64,000 bases of DNA from positions 868,001-932,000 of the forward strand of contig NZ_JBDPGJ010000001.1 in NCBI RefSeq assembly GCF_040839445.1, in the 5' to 3' direction. Under the pieces are notes generated by a model. That model did no database searches, had not been told where the DNA came from, and saw only the letters and a program-made list of their open reading frames with translations. Origin of the DNA: Aquibium pacificus (GTDB lineage Bacteria; Pseudomonadota; Alphaproteobacteria; Rhizobiales; Rhizobiaceae). The translations under genes and the position numbers were made by a program. Below, in pieces: positions 25,201-34,350 of the stretch (its first letter is position 1; each line of letters opens with the position of its first letter).

Positions 25201-26592
25201 ATGCAGGATTGCGAGATGCTGGTCATCGGCAGCGGCCCCTCGGGCCGCAGGGCCGCTGTGCAATCCGCCAAACTCGGCAAGTCTGTGCTCGTCGTCGACA
25301 GGGGAAGGCGCCTCGGCGGGGTCTCGGTCCACACCGGAACGATCCCCTCGAAGACGATCCGCGAGACGGTCCTCAACCTTTCCGGCTTTCGCGAGCGCGG
25401 CTTCTACGGCCAGGCCTACCGCGTGAAACAGGAGATCGCGATGACCGACCTGGTCTCGCGGCTCCACAAGACGCTCGACCACGAGGTCGAGGTGTTGCAG
25501 CACCAGTTCATGCGCAACACGGTCAGGAGCGCCCATGCGGCCGCGCGCTTCATCGGGCCGGACCGTGTCCGGCTTTCGCTCGGCAACGGCGATTTCAGCG
25601 AAGTCCGGTTCGCCAATGCGCTGATCGCCGTCGGTACGCGGCCCTACCGTCCGAAGAACATCCCCTTCGACGGCACGAGGGTACTCGATTCGGACGAGAT
25701 CCTCGATCTTCCGCGCCTGCCGCGAACGCTGGCGGTGATCGGCGGCGGCGTGATCGGGGTGGAGTACGCGACCATCTTCTCGGCGCTCGACGTCCCCGTG
25801 ACGCTGATCGAATCACGCCCGGCCATCCTCGATTTCGTCGATCGCGAGATCGTCGACGATTTCGTGCACCAGATGCGCGATCGCGGGATGACCGTGCGGC
25901 TCGGCTGCGGCGTGGCGTCGGTGGAGACGAAGGGAGACCATGTCGAGGTCCGGATGGCCGACGGCAGGATCGTGCGCGCCGAGATCGTGCTCTATGCCGC
26001 CGGCAGGACCGGCAATGTCGACGACCTCGGGCTCGATGCCGTCGGGATCGAGCCGGACGGCCGCGGCCGGATCACGGTCGACCCGCGGACCTTCCAGACC
26101 TCGGCCAGCAACATCTATGCCGCGGGCGACATCATCGGCTTTCCGAGCCTTGCCTCCACGTCCATGGAACAGGGCCGCGTGGCGGCCTGCCACGCCTTCG
26201 GCATGCCTCTGCCGCCGGCCCCGGCGACCTTTCCCTACGGCATCTACGCGGTTCCGGAGATATCGACCGTCGGAGAGTCGGAGGAAGAAGTGAGGGCGAG
26301 CGGCGCGCCCTACGAATGCGGCATCGCGCGCTTCCGGGAAACCTCGCGCGGCCATATCATGGGCGTCAATTCTGGTTTCCTGAAGCTGATCTTCTCGCTC
26401 GAGACCCGCAGGCTGCTCGGCGCCCACATCGTCGGCGAGGGCGCGACCGAACTGATCCACATCGGCCAGGCGGTGATCAATCTCGGCGGCACGGTCGACT
26501 TCTTCGTCGAGAACACCTTCAACTATCCGACGCTCGCGGAAGCCTACAAGATCGCCGGCCTCGATGCCTGGAACCGCATGGTGACGCGCTGA
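25201..26592 (+). CDS. sthA: Soluble pyridine nucleotide transhydrogenase (Si-specific)
   Basis: A 463-residue flavoprotein of the lipoamide-dehydrogenase family that interconverts NADPH/NAD+ and NADP+/NADH. The FAD motif MLVIGSGPSGRRAAVQSAKL (residues 5-24), the NAD motif AVIGGGVIGVEYATIFSAL and the second FAD motif NIYAAGDIIGFPSLASTSME are all present. The redox disulfide of lipoamide dehydrogenases is absent: the region reads HTGTIPSKTIRE, as in SthA. The length matches E. coli SthA (466). The ATG at 25201 follows GGAGGGGCGGCG. Confidence 0.94.
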   Translation: MQDCEMLVIGSGPSGRRAAVQSAKLGKSVLVVDRGRRLGGVSVHTGTIPSKTIRETVLNLSGFRERGFYGQAYRVKQEIAMTDLVSRLHKTLDHEVEVLQHQFMRNTVRSAHAAARFIGPDRVRLSLGNGDFSEVRFANALIAVGTRPYRPKNIPFDGTRVLDSDEILDLPRLPRTLAVIGGGVIGVEYATIFSALDVPVTLIESRPAILDFVDREIVDDFVHQMRDRGMTVRLGCGVASVETKGDHVEVRMADGRIVRAEIVLYAAGRTGNVDDLGLDAVGIEPDGRGRITVDPRTFQTSASNIYAAGDIIGFPSLASTSMEQGRVAACHAFGMPLPPAPATFPYGIYAVPEISTVGESEEEVRASGAPYECGIARFRETSRGHIMGVNSGFLKLIFSLETRRLLGAHIVGEGATELIHIGQAVINLGGTVDFFVENTFNYPTLAEAYKIAGLDAWNRMVTR

Positions 26593-26614
26593 TCCAGCCC
26601 TGCGTCCGTGCCAT

Positions 26615-27790
26615 TCAGGCCTGGCTCGCTGCCGCCGCGGCCTGCCGTATGGCCGTCGCGGCGCTCGTATAACCCCCCGCCGCTCCGTCGATGAAGTGCA
26701 CGTGGTCGTCACGCGAGACCGATGGGACGATGCAGGTCATGATCGCCTCGTCCTGTTCGAAGAGGCCGTAGGAGACGATGCCGGCTGCCTGGCCGCGCTG
26801 GAGTTCCGCCTCGATGCGCTGCCGCGTGTCCGTGTCGCAGTCGATCGTCATCTTGAGCCCATCGTCGAACTTGCGGAAATCGGCATTGTCGCGGGTCATC
26901 CGGATGTAATGCGAGGGATCGAAGGTGCCGGCGCGCCAGCGCGTCTTGAAGAGGACGTATGCCATGAAGGTCGCCGCCAACAGATAGGCCTTGCGGCGGA
27001 AGAGCGAGGAGCTGCCGTGCGTTGCATGCGCCTCCAGCGCCAGTCCCTCCGGCGGCCAGCCGACGCCCGGACCTTCGGCTGGCACCGGATGCCCGCCACG
27101 GTCGAGGTGCTTCGTGATCTCCAGCACCCGATGCGCGACGCCCGCGACATGGCCCGGAGCGGCGCCGGGTCGAGGGACGATCAGGATGGACAGGATCTTC
27201 CCGTTGCGCGCGCGCATCGGCGTCCAGCGGCACGAGAGGCCTTCCAGATCCGGAAACGCGCCAGCCGGCGCGGGCTCGATGCGGTAGCGTCCCGCTTTCA
27301 TCTCCTTGTCGGCCCAGGCAAGTCCGCCTCCGGCAAACATGGCATAGTCGACGCCCGCTGAAGGCCGGTAGCGCGCCACCTGCACGTCGAGAGCGGCGGA
27401 TCGGATGTCGCCGACGGGCACGACGGCCCCGCGCATCGCGAAGCCGAACTCTTCGTCCGCCCATCGGATGACACGGGCCAGCGCGTCCTCGGCAACGGCG
27501 CGGTGCGCCCGCGGAAAGGCGAAGCCCGCGCCGTCGCCGCCGAAAACGAAGGGGAAAGCCATGTCCTTCGCCGCGTTGATCTGCGCCGAGATGACGGCGG
27601 CGCCAACGGTGTTCACCGTCTTGTAGCGCCCGGCGGCGATGTGACCGGTGGAATCCACGATATCGGCGACGCCGACGAGCCAGTCGTCGGGAAGCGGCCT
27701 GTAGCCGGAGCCGTCCGCCAGCCGATCGAAGTCGGTTTCGGGCGCGATCCCGTCGTAGAACTGAAACCCGGCTGCGGACACATCGCTCAT
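26615..27790 (-). CDS. DUF3095 protein, nucleotidyl-cyclase-like
   Basis: A 391-residue protein of the DUF3095 family. The N-terminal half contains WLVGVADIVDSTGHIAAGRY followed by KTVNTVGAAVISAQINAA and FPFVFGGDGAGFAFPRAHR, which resembles the metal-binding Asp and GDG blocks of class III nucleotidyl cyclases. Whether it makes a cyclic nucleotide is unknown. ATG 27790 is preceded by a CGGAGGATG site; the longer frame to 27898 has no support. It converges with sthA (22 bases between stops) and follows the cyclase operon on the same strand. Confidence 0.85.
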   Translation of the reverse strand: MSDVSAAGFQFYDGIAPETDFDRLADGSGYRPLPDDWLVGVADIVDSTGHIAAGRYKTVNTVGAAVISAQINAAKDMAFPFVFGGDGAGFAFPRAHRAVAEDALARVIRWADEEFGFAMRGAVVPVGDIRSAALDVQVARYRPSAGVDYAMFAGGGLAWADKEMKAGRYRIEPAPAGAFPDLEGLSCRWTPMRARNGKILSILIVPRPGAAPGHVAGVAHRVLEITKHLDRGGHPVPAEGPGVGWPPEGLALEAHATHGSSSLFRRKAYLLAATFMAYVLFKTRWRAGTFDPSHYIRMTRDNADFRKFDDGLKMTIDCDTDTRQRIEAELQRGQAAGIVSYGLFEQDEAIMTCIVPSVSRDDHVHFIDGAAGGYTSAATAIRQAAAAASQA

Positions 27791-27858
27791 CTGGCATCCT
27801 CCGAACGGCGCTGAACCGCCGATACATATGCGTTGTACCGCATCGGAGCGAGTTTGGA

Positions 27859-29712
27859 TCACGCGCTCCGGCTTTGCCGGGCCGGACGCCACAGCCACAC
27901 CGACAGTGATCCTGCGCGTCCGCGCAGGTGCGCGCCGGCCGGACCGTCCAGCGTACCCCGGTCGAATCTGTCACGCCCCGCTTCCGCCAGGAGCTCCTGG
28001 CTGACCGCTAGCTCGGCGCCGTTCTGCTTCGCGAAGTCCATCAGCCGGCTGGCCACGTTCACGGTGTCGCCTGTCGTGGCAATCTGCTGGTTGGAGCCGC
28101 GGCCGAGGCGCGAGGCGACCACCGAGCCGAAATGCGCCCCGAGCTTGAAGCCGATGCGGGTCTCGCCGCGGGCCTCGAGCCAATCGCGCAGCCTGAGACA
28201 CAGGCCCACGGCGCAGTCCGCCGCGTTGGCGGCGTCCTCGGCTGTCGGCTCCGGCAGGCCGAAGAGGATCATGGCGCCGTCGCCCATGAAGCTGGTCACC
28301 GCGCCATGGCAGGCCGTCACTTCGCGGTCGACGAGATCGTAGAAGCTGTCGAGAAGTTCACGCGTCGCCACCGGACCGAGAGTCTCGGAAAGCCCGGTGA
28401 AGCCGGAGAGATCGACGAAGACGACCGCCGCGTCCTGCCTGACCGGCTCGCTCAAGAAATCCGGATCGCGCGCCAGCCATTGCGAGAGCCCGGCCGCCTG
28501 GATGCGCTGGAGCATGGCGCTCTGGGTCTCGAAGAAGGTGGCGCGCCGGCGGCCCTGGAGAAGCTGCGCCGTACCGTAGATGAGTGCCGGCGGCGCTGCC
28601 GCGGCGAGCGGCAGGGCGGCGCTGAGCCAGTAGCCGCTGTCGAAGGCGGCGACGTTTGCGACCGCCCAGACTGCAAGAACGGCGGCGGCCGCCGCGATGC
28701 CCATGACGTTGCGGCGCCAGCCGAGCAGGGCGACCAATGCCATCGGCAGCACAACGGCGACCGCCGCATCGATACGCCGGACATGTTGGTCCCGGACGAG
28801 CGCGTCGCCGGCGATGAGATGGGAAATCGCCGTCGCTATTACCTCGACGCCAGGCAGCACCGGATCGAAGGGGGTGGGAAACACGTCCCCGCCACCGGTC
28901 ACCGTGGCGCCGACGACCACCACCCGGCCGCGCAGTTCCTCCGGCGCGACGCGGTCGTCCAGAAGGTCGGCCGCGCTGAATGTCGGGATCGTCCCTCGTC
29001 CTCCGTAGAAGGCGAGGGGAAGGCGGTAGCCGATGTCGGTGGCGATGCGCCGTTCGCCGAGCTGCAACGCTCCCTCCTCGAGAAAGGGCTCCTGTCCCTG
29101 CGCGGAAGCGGCGGCGCGAAGCGGAAGCGATATCTCCAGCCTGTCGCTGGTGCGGAAGAGCATCGGGACGAAACGCGGCGTGCCGTTCCTGTCGGTGGCC
29201 ACGTTGACGATGCCGAGCGATGCCCGCTCGAGGAAAGACTGCCGCGGCAGCAGAAGCCGCTGGGCGACCGGGACGCCCGCCAGCGGCCCGTCACCCGCCG
29301 TCGTCTGCGAGGCTTCGTCGAACACCGCCGCGCCCGCGATCACGGTGCGGCTGCCGGAGAGCGCGTCCGCGAGCGCGCGGTCCTCGTCTCCCGGCCCCTC
29401 GTCCACCAGCAGAATGTCGAGCGCCGTCACGGCCGGTTCCTCGCGCGTGATCGCCGACAGCAGGTCTGCGAGAACACTTCGCGGAATGGGAAAGCGTCCG
29501 GCCCGCTGGACCATGGCGTCGTCGATGGCGACGATCGCGACCGCGCCGGGCGGCTCGCGCTCTCCGCGCAGGAGGAGCCGGAAGTCGGTCAGGGTCGCTT
29601 CGAGACGTTCCAGGACAGGCAACTCGCCCCGCATATGTCCAGCGCCGAGCAGCAGGCCCCAAGCTCCGGCAAGGACCAGCGCAACGACCAGCTGCGCCGT
29701 CCGCCCCGTCAC
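27859..29712 (-). CDS. CHASE2-domain adenylate/guanylate cyclase
   Basis: A 617-residue membrane sensor enzyme starting at GTG. A signal-anchor helix (residues 6-24) is followed by a periplasmic CHASE2 domain (about 35-300; AIVAIDDAMVQRAGRFPIPR and ALDILLVDE), then three membrane segments (about 315-385), then a class III cyclase domain (about 420-600). The catalytic metal Asp residues lie in VVFVDLSGFTGLSE and FMGDGAMILFG, and NVASRLM closes the active site. The enzyme likely makes cAMP or cGMP in response to a periplasmic signal. The FecR gene upstream is only 15 bases away, a combination seen repeatedly in proteobacteria. Confidence 0.92.
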   Translation of the reverse strand: MTGRTAQLVVALVLAGAWGLLLGAGHMRGELPVLERLEATLTDFRLLLRGEREPPGAVAIVAIDDAMVQRAGRFPIPRSVLADLLSAITREEPAVTALDILLVDEGPGDEDRALADALSGSRTVIAGAAVFDEASQTTAGDGPLAGVPVAQRLLLPRQSFLERASLGIVNVATDRNGTPRFVPMLFRTSDRLEISLPLRAAASAQGQEPFLEEGALQLGERRIATDIGYRLPLAFYGGRGTIPTFSAADLLDDRVAPEELRGRVVVVGATVTGGGDVFPTPFDPVLPGVEVIATAISHLIAGDALVRDQHVRRIDAAVAVVLPMALVALLGWRRNVMGIAAAAAVLAVWAVANVAAFDSGYWLSAALPLAAAAPPALIYGTAQLLQGRRRATFFETQSAMLQRIQAAGLSQWLARDPDFLSEPVRQDAAVVFVDLSGFTGLSETLGPVATRELLDSFYDLVDREVTACHGAVTSFMGDGAMILFGLPEPTAEDAANAADCAVGLCLRLRDWLEARGETRIGFKLGAHFGSVVASRLGRGSNQQIATTGDTVNVASRLMDFAKQNGAELAVSQELLAEAGRDRFDRGTLDGPAGAHLRGRAGSLSVWLWRPARQSRSA

Positions 29713-29727
29713 CGGAAGCGCCGCGTA

Positions 29728-30240
29728 CTAGAGGCCGAAACGGGCAAGCAGCGCATTGACGCGCCTGGCCGGCCAGGTCTTCACCGTCAGCGGCCCCGTG
29801 CCCGCGTCGACGTCTACCCCTTCTCCGGCATCCAGCACGACACGCGCCGTGCCGTTGTGGCGGGCGACCGCCACCTGGCCTTCGACGACGAACACCGACG
29901 TCTCCGCCCCTTCGGCGTCGACGGCCCAGCGCGTGCCGCGCACGGCCGCGATCGCTTGCGGGGCGACGACCTCGAAGCCGGAGGTCGCGGCGTTGCCCGA
30001 CGCCTCGAGCAGCAGCGCCTTGGAGGACAAACTCACCCGGTCGACGGTTCCGTCGCCATTGCGGTCGCGCAGCGTGTATTGCGCGCCCGGCTCGACGGTG
30101 ATGGTGATGCCCGTGCCGCAGCGCACGACGTGGCGTTGCGTCCCACCGAGTTGTTCGATCGAGCAGCCGGATTGCGCAAAGGCTGGCCCTGCCGCGAAGG
30201 CGGCGACCGTGGCGAGACAGAAAATTCCGACCGTTCGCAT
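29728..30240 (-). CDS. Secreted FecR-domain protein
   Basis: A 170-residue protein with signal peptide MRTVGIFCLATVAAFAAGPA (FAQSG cleavage region). The FecR domain contains VVAPQAIAAVRGTRWAVDAE, then VFVVEGQVAVARH and AGEGVDV. An NGDG-containing loop (RDRNGDGTVDR) could bind a divalent metal. ATG 30240 follows CAGGAGGGC. It is the first gene of a two-gene operon with the CHASE2 cyclase, suggesting that it presents or modulates the periplasmic signal. Confidence 0.85.
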   Translation of the reverse strand: MRTVGIFCLATVAAFAAGPAFAQSGCSIEQLGGTQRHVVRCGTGITITVEPGAQYTLRDRNGDGTVDRVSLSSKALLLEASGNAATSGFEVVAPQAIAAVRGTRWAVDAEGAETSVFVVEGQVAVARHNGTARVVLDAGEGVDVDAGTGPLTVKTWPARRVNALLARFGL

Positions 30241-30390
30241 CTTAAGCCCTCCTGGGCCCGGCCCCTGCGGGGAGTGCGATCTTCGCAGGTACGGAGAGAC
30301 CAACGTCACCCGACCGAGCATGTCGGCGCGAGTGTCACACGGTTATGCCGTGGAAGCCAGTCCCCCGTTACCGTCGGCGCGGCCGTGCGG

Positions 30391-31530
30391 TCAGTTTTCC
30401 AGCGCCTCGCCGATGGCGCGAAAGAGGTGGATCGTCTCGGTCTCGCGGAAGGAGGTCTCGTCGTTCGTGGTGCCGTAGTTGCGGCTGGCCGAGAGCTTCA
30501 CGATCACGAGCCCGCGGCCCGGATGCACGTAGACGAACTGGTTGTAGACGCCGATAGCGGAGAATTCCCCCTCGTCGTAGGGAAGCCACCACTGGTATCC
30601 GTAGCTGAAGATCGTGTTGGCGAGCCCCGTGCTGCCCGCCTTCAGATGCGGCGCGTCGGCGGTGACGGAGGCGTTCACCCATTCGGCCGGCACGACCTGC
30701 CGGCCACGCCACTTGCCGCCGTTGCGGTAGAGTTCGCCGATCTTGGCGTAGTCGCGCGCGGTGGCGTTGAGGCCGCCATAGGCCATCTCCATGCCGGTCT
30801 CGTCGATCAGCCAGTGCGCATCGTGCTCCATGCCGAGCGGATGCCAGAGCTTCTCTTCCATGTAGTCGCGGATCGGGCGTCCGGTCACCTTTTTTAGAAG
30901 CATCCCGAGCACTTGCGTGTCGGTGCTGTTGTAGAGGTTGTAGGTTCCCGGAGCGTGCTCCCGTTCCAGCGTGGCGGCGAAGTCGTTGAATGACCCGCCA
31001 TGGGCGAAGATCGACACGAAGCGGTTGATATCTGAATTCGGGTCGCTGTAGTCCTCGTTCCAGCGGGCGCCGGACGACATCTGCAGCACGTCCTTGATGC
31101 GCGCGCCGTCGTAGGCGGAGCCCTTCAGTTCCGGCAGATGGTCGACGATCTGTTCCTCCACCGAGCCGAACCCGCCTTCAGCCTGCGCGATGCCCAGCGC
31201 GGCCGAGACGAAGCTCTTGGCCACCGACATGGAGACCCAGGTGGTCGTGGGGCTGCCGGTGAGCCAGTAGCGTTCGAGCCGCATCGCGCCGTCCTTGATG
31301 ACGAGCAGCGCTACTGTGTCGGTCTCGTCCAGGAACGCCATCGTGTCTTTCGCGGCGCTCTCATGCATGAAGTTTTGCGGCAGTTCGATCGGTTCGCCCT
31401 GCGGGAACACGAACGGTTCCGGCGAGGCCGTCATCGTGGCGACCGGGAAGATCTCGTGCACGCGGCCGAACGTGTCGTCCTGCCGCGCGCCCGAAAACAG
31501 GCTGGAGGCATATTTCAGTCGTTCGTTCAT
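30391..31530 (-). CDS. Serine hydrolase of the beta-lactamase/esterase family
   Basis: A 379-residue class C beta-lactamase-like hydrolase without a signal peptide. The nucleophile motif SxxK is in TWVSMSVAKSFVSAALG, the YxN-equivalent Tyr in GTYNLYNSTDTQVLGMLLKK, and an HPG in YVHPGRGLVIVKLS replaces the KTG triad, as in esterases of this fold. Such proteins act as esterases or peptidases; beta-lactam resistance is unlikely without export. It lies 41 bases upstream of the downstream-facing neighbours and appears monocistronic. Confidence 0.88.
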   Translation of the reverse strand: MNERLKYASSLFSGARQDDTFGRVHEIFPVATMTASPEPFVFPQGEPIELPQNFMHESAAKDTMAFLDETDTVALLVIKDGAMRLERYWLTGSPTTTWVSMSVAKSFVSAALGIAQAEGGFGSVEEQIVDHLPELKGSAYDGARIKDVLQMSSGARWNEDYSDPNSDINRFVSIFAHGGSFNDFAATLEREHAPGTYNLYNSTDTQVLGMLLKKVTGRPIRDYMEEKLWHPLGMEHDAHWLIDETGMEMAYGGLNATARDYAKIGELYRNGGKWRGRQVVPAEWVNASVTADAPHLKAGSTGLANTIFSYGYQWWLPYDEGEFSAIGVYNQFVYVHPGRGLVIVKLSASRNYGTTNDETSFRETETIHLFRAIGEALEN

Positions 31531-31571
31531 CCCCGTCCGCCCCTCTTTGAAATCATCGTCCCGCCGTCGCG

Positions 31572-32603
31572 TCAGCCCTTCAGCAACTCCGCCACCTCGG
31601 GGGCGAAATAGGTGAGGATGCCGTCGCAGCCCGCCCGCTTGAAGGCGGCCAGCGATTCCATCATGACCTTCTCGCCGTCGATCCAGCCGTTGGCGGCGGC
31701 CGCCTTGATCATCGCGTATTCTCCGGACACCTGGTAGGCGAAGGTCGGCATCCTCAGTTCGTCCTTCAGCCGCCGGATGATGTCGAGATAGGGCAGGCCG
31801 GGCTTGACCATCAGCATGTCGGCGCCCTCGAGCACGTCCTGCTCGGCCTCGCGCACGGCTTCCTCCGAATTGGCGTGGTCGATGTAGTAGGTCTTCTTGT
31901 CGCCCTTAAGCAGGCCGGCGGTGCCGATCGCCTCGCGGTAGGGGCCGTAATAGGCCGAGGCGAACTTGGTGGCGTAGGACATGATCGCCACGTCCTGGAA
32001 GCCGTTCGCGTCGAGCGCGTCGCGGATCGCGCCGATGCGGCCGTCCATCATGTCCGAGGGCGCGATGATGTCGGCGCCCGCCGCCGCCTGGAGGACGGCC
32101 GCCTGTGCGACCTGGGATACGGTCTCGTCGTTGACGATGATGCCATCGCGCAGGATGCCGTCGTGGCCGTGGCTGGTGAAGGGGTCGAGGGCTGCGTCGG
32201 TAATGATGCCGATCTCCGGCACCGCCGCCTTGATGGCGCGGCTCGCCCGGTTGAGGATGTTGTCGGCGTTGAGGATTTCCGAGCCGGTCTGGTCGCGCAG
32301 CGAGCGATCGACGTTGGGGAAGGTCGCAATCGCCGGCACGCCGAGCTTCGCCGCCCTCTCGACCTCCTTGATCGCGACGTCGAGGGTCATGCGGAAGACG
32401 CCGGGCATGGCGTCGATCGGCTCTCGTCGGCCTTCGCCCTCGATCACGAAGATCGGCCAGATCAGGTCGTCGACCGTCAGCCGGTTCTCCTGCACCAGCC
32501 GCCGGGACCAGTCTGCCTTGCGCATGCGCCGGAGCCGGCGGGAGCCGGTGATCTCGTCCACGGTGCGGCGGCCCGTCTTCAAGTCGCGAAACATCCTGTT
32601 CAT
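31572..32603 (-). CDS. hemB: Porphobilinogen synthase (delta-aminolevulinic acid dehydratase)
   Basis: A 343-residue enzyme condensing two 5-aminolevulinate molecules to porphobilinogen in haem and vitamin B12 synthesis. The Schiff-base lysines are in SYATKFASAYYGPYREA and MLMVKPGLPYLDIIRR. The metal site reads DAALDPFTSHGHDG, where Ala/Asp residues replace the Cys triad of zinc enzymes, so this is the Mg-dependent type known from rhizobia. ATG 32603 is conserved in position. It is divergent from the 3-hydroxyisobutyryl-CoA hydrolase-like gene. Confidence 0.96.
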   Translation of the reverse strand: MNRMFRDLKTGRRTVDEITGSRRLRRMRKADWSRRLVQENRLTVDDLIWPIFVIEGEGRREPIDAMPGVFRMTLDVAIKEVERAAKLGVPAIATFPNVDRSLRDQTGSEILNADNILNRASRAIKAAVPEIGIITDAALDPFTSHGHDGILRDGIIVNDETVSQVAQAAVLQAAAGADIIAPSDMMDGRIGAIRDALDANGFQDVAIMSYATKFASAYYGPYREAIGTAGLLKGDKKTYYIDHANSEEAVREAEQDVLEGADMLMVKPGLPYLDIIRRLKDELRMPTFAYQVSGEYAMIKAAAANGWIDGEKVMMESLAAFKRAGCDGILTYFAPEVAELLKG

Positions 32604-32740
32604 GGCTCTTCTCCCGTCGGCGGAGTGTTATCATGCGCGGGCGCTCGACAAAATGCGCAAGCCAGCCGTAACCGGCTGTGCCATTGACGCGTCGGCAGCG
32701 CCTGCTTAAGCCTCGATCCACTGAAACGGAAGGGCTTTCG

Positions 32741-33787
32741 ATGGACTTCGGAGGAGGCGACGAGATCCGCTTCGAGCGGCAGGGCGCTGCCGGCATCGTG
32801 ACGCTGACGCGTCCCAAGGCGCTCAACGCCATCACGCACCGGATGGTGCTCGCGCTCACCCGCGCGCTTGACGAATGGCAGTCCGACGACGCCGTATCGG
32901 TCGTGGTCGTCAAGGCCGAGGGACGCGCTTTTTCGGCCGGAGGCGACATCCTGCGCATCTACGAGGCGGGAAAGGCCGGCGGTTTTCCCGTCGAGTTCTT
33001 CGCCGACGAGTATCGGCTGAACGCGGCCATCGCCCGGTTCGAGAAGCCCTATGTCTCGCTGATCGACGGCATCGTGATGGGCGGCGGCGTCGGCATATCG
33101 GTGCACGGCAGCCACCGCCTCCTCACCGAGAACGCCGTCTTCGCCATGCCGGAAGTTGGCATCGGCTTCTTCCCCGACGTCGGCGGCAGCTTCTTCCTGC
33201 CGCGGCTGAAGAACTGCTTCGGCTCCTGGCTCGGGCTTACCGGCGACCGCATCCGTTTCGGCGACGCGCTATGGAGCGGCATCGCCACCCATGCGGTGCA
33301 TTCCGCCGATCTGGGCGCGATCGTCGCGGCACTGGCCGAGACAGGCGATCCCGACGAAGTCTGCGAACGCTTTGCGTTCGAACCCCCGCGCGAGACCGAA
33401 GACGCGTCGCTGTCCTCGATCGGTCGGCATTTCTCGCTGGAGTCCATCAGCGACATCCTGGTCAGCCTGGGGCAGGGGCGCGAGCACGGCGACGAATTCG
33501 CGGGCAAGGCGCTGGCGACGATCCGCACCCGCTCGCCGACCAGTCTCCACGTCGCGCACCGGCAGATCCTCGCGGGTGGCATGCTGAGCATGGACGAGTG
33601 CATGCGCATGGAGTTCCGCATTCTCAACCGAATGCTCAAGGGACATGATTTCTACGAGGGCATCCGCGCCGTCCTCATCGACAAGGGATCGAAGCCGGAT
33701 TGGAAACCTGCGACGATCGAGGAGGTTGGCGAAGCGGAGATCGAAGCCTATTTCGCGCCGCTCGGGGATTCGGAGCTGGCCGTGTGA
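32741..33787 (+). CDS. 3-hydroxyisobutyryl-CoA hydrolase-like enoyl-CoA hydratase family protein
   Basis: A 348-residue crotonase-fold protein. The oxyanion loop GRAFSAGGDILRIYE and SLIDGIVMGGGVGISVHGSH, plus the MPEVGIGFFPDVGGSFFLPR block, match 3-hydroxyisobutyryl-CoA hydrolases of valine breakdown rather than 260-residue enoyl-CoA hydratases. A C-terminal extension (DECMRMEFRILNRMLKGHDF, then YEGIRAVLIDKGSKPDWKPA) is also characteristic of that subfamily. The ATG at 32741 follows GGAAGGG. The next gene starts inside its stop codon (TGATG). Confidence 0.88.
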   Translation: MDFGGGDEIRFERQGAAGIVTLTRPKALNAITHRMVLALTRALDEWQSDDAVSVVVVKAEGRAFSAGGDILRIYEAGKAGGFPVEFFADEYRLNAAIARFEKPYVSLIDGIVMGGGVGISVHGSHRLLTENAVFAMPEVGIGFFPDVGGSFFLPRLKNCFGSWLGLTGDRIRFGDALWSGIATHAVHSADLGAIVAALAETGDPDEVCERFAFEPPRETEDASLSSIGRHFSLESISDILVSLGQGREHGDEFAGKALATIRTRSPTSLHVAHRQILAGGMLSMDECMRMEFRILNRMLKGHDFYEGIRAVLIDKGSKPDWKPATIEEVGEAEIEAYFAPLGDSELAV

Positions 33788-34206
33788 TGGAGGAGGATTT
33801 CGATGGCCCGGTCCTGCGGCCGGCGTTGATCGACAGCCTTTTCGAGGCCTTTCTCCGGATCGTGGCGGCCTACAGCCTGCTGTTCGGGGTCTTCTACTGG
33901 GTACGGCTGATCGGATTCTATCCGGGCCCACTATGGCGCTTCGACACCATGCCCGTTGAGTGGCAGGTCGCCTCCGTCGTCCTCGCCGCGCTGTTTCCGA
34001 TCGCCGGGATCGGCCTTTGGATGACCGCGTCCTGGGGGCCGGTGATCTGGTTCATCTGCGCTGCCACGGAAGTGGTGATGTTCCAGGCCATGTCCCCGGT
34101 TTTCGGCGAAAGGCACCTGATCGTCGCCTCCCACATCCTCGTCGCGGCGATCTACGTCGGGTTCCGCGCGACCTTCTTTTTTCAGCGGCGCCAGGTGCGC
34201 GATTGA
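33787..34206 (+). CDS. Small membrane protein, DUF6163-like
   Basis: A 139-residue protein with four predicted membrane segments (LRIVAAYSLLFGVFYWVRLI, SVVLAALFPIAGIGLWM, PVIWFICAATEVVMF, ILVAAIYVGFRATFFF). It has no catalytic motif. The ATG shares one base with the preceding stop (TGATG), indicating coupling. In rhizobia this small protein is, as I recall, a conserved neighbour of ldtR. The function is unknown. Confidence 0.8.
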   Translation: MEEDFDGPVLRPALIDSLFEAFLRIVAAYSLLFGVFYWVRLIGFYPGPLWRFDTMPVEWQVASVVLAALFPIAGIGLWMTASWGPVIWFICAATEVVMFQAMSPVFGERHLIVASHILVAAIYVGFRATFFFQRRQVRD

Positions 34207-34350
34207 CGAAAAATTAACGCATCCTTCAGTCGATTGTACCGAAAGGCCTTGTTAAGGCTGGCGTTTAAGTCGAATTTTAGGTGTCCGCGATAGGTTGGGG
34301 CCAAGGTGAGAAAAAAACAATCACCGGCGTCAAACACGAGGCACACAGAC

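Noticed and set aside
23556..26672. Very long open frame (over 1,000 codons) spanning the bpt, RDD and sthA genes
   Set aside because: It is a high-GC shadow: Arg/Ala/His-rich without family motifs, and it crosses three well-supported genes in other frames.
28132..30897. A 921-codon frame opposite the CHASE2 cyclase and FecR genes
   Set aside because: It is antisense to genes with clear domains, has the compositional bias of a shadow frame and no ribosome site.
34207..34350. LdtR binding boxes upstream of ldtR
   Set aside because: The region is AT-rich with TTAAC/GTTAA-like pieces, but I could not match a defined LdtR motif with confidence.
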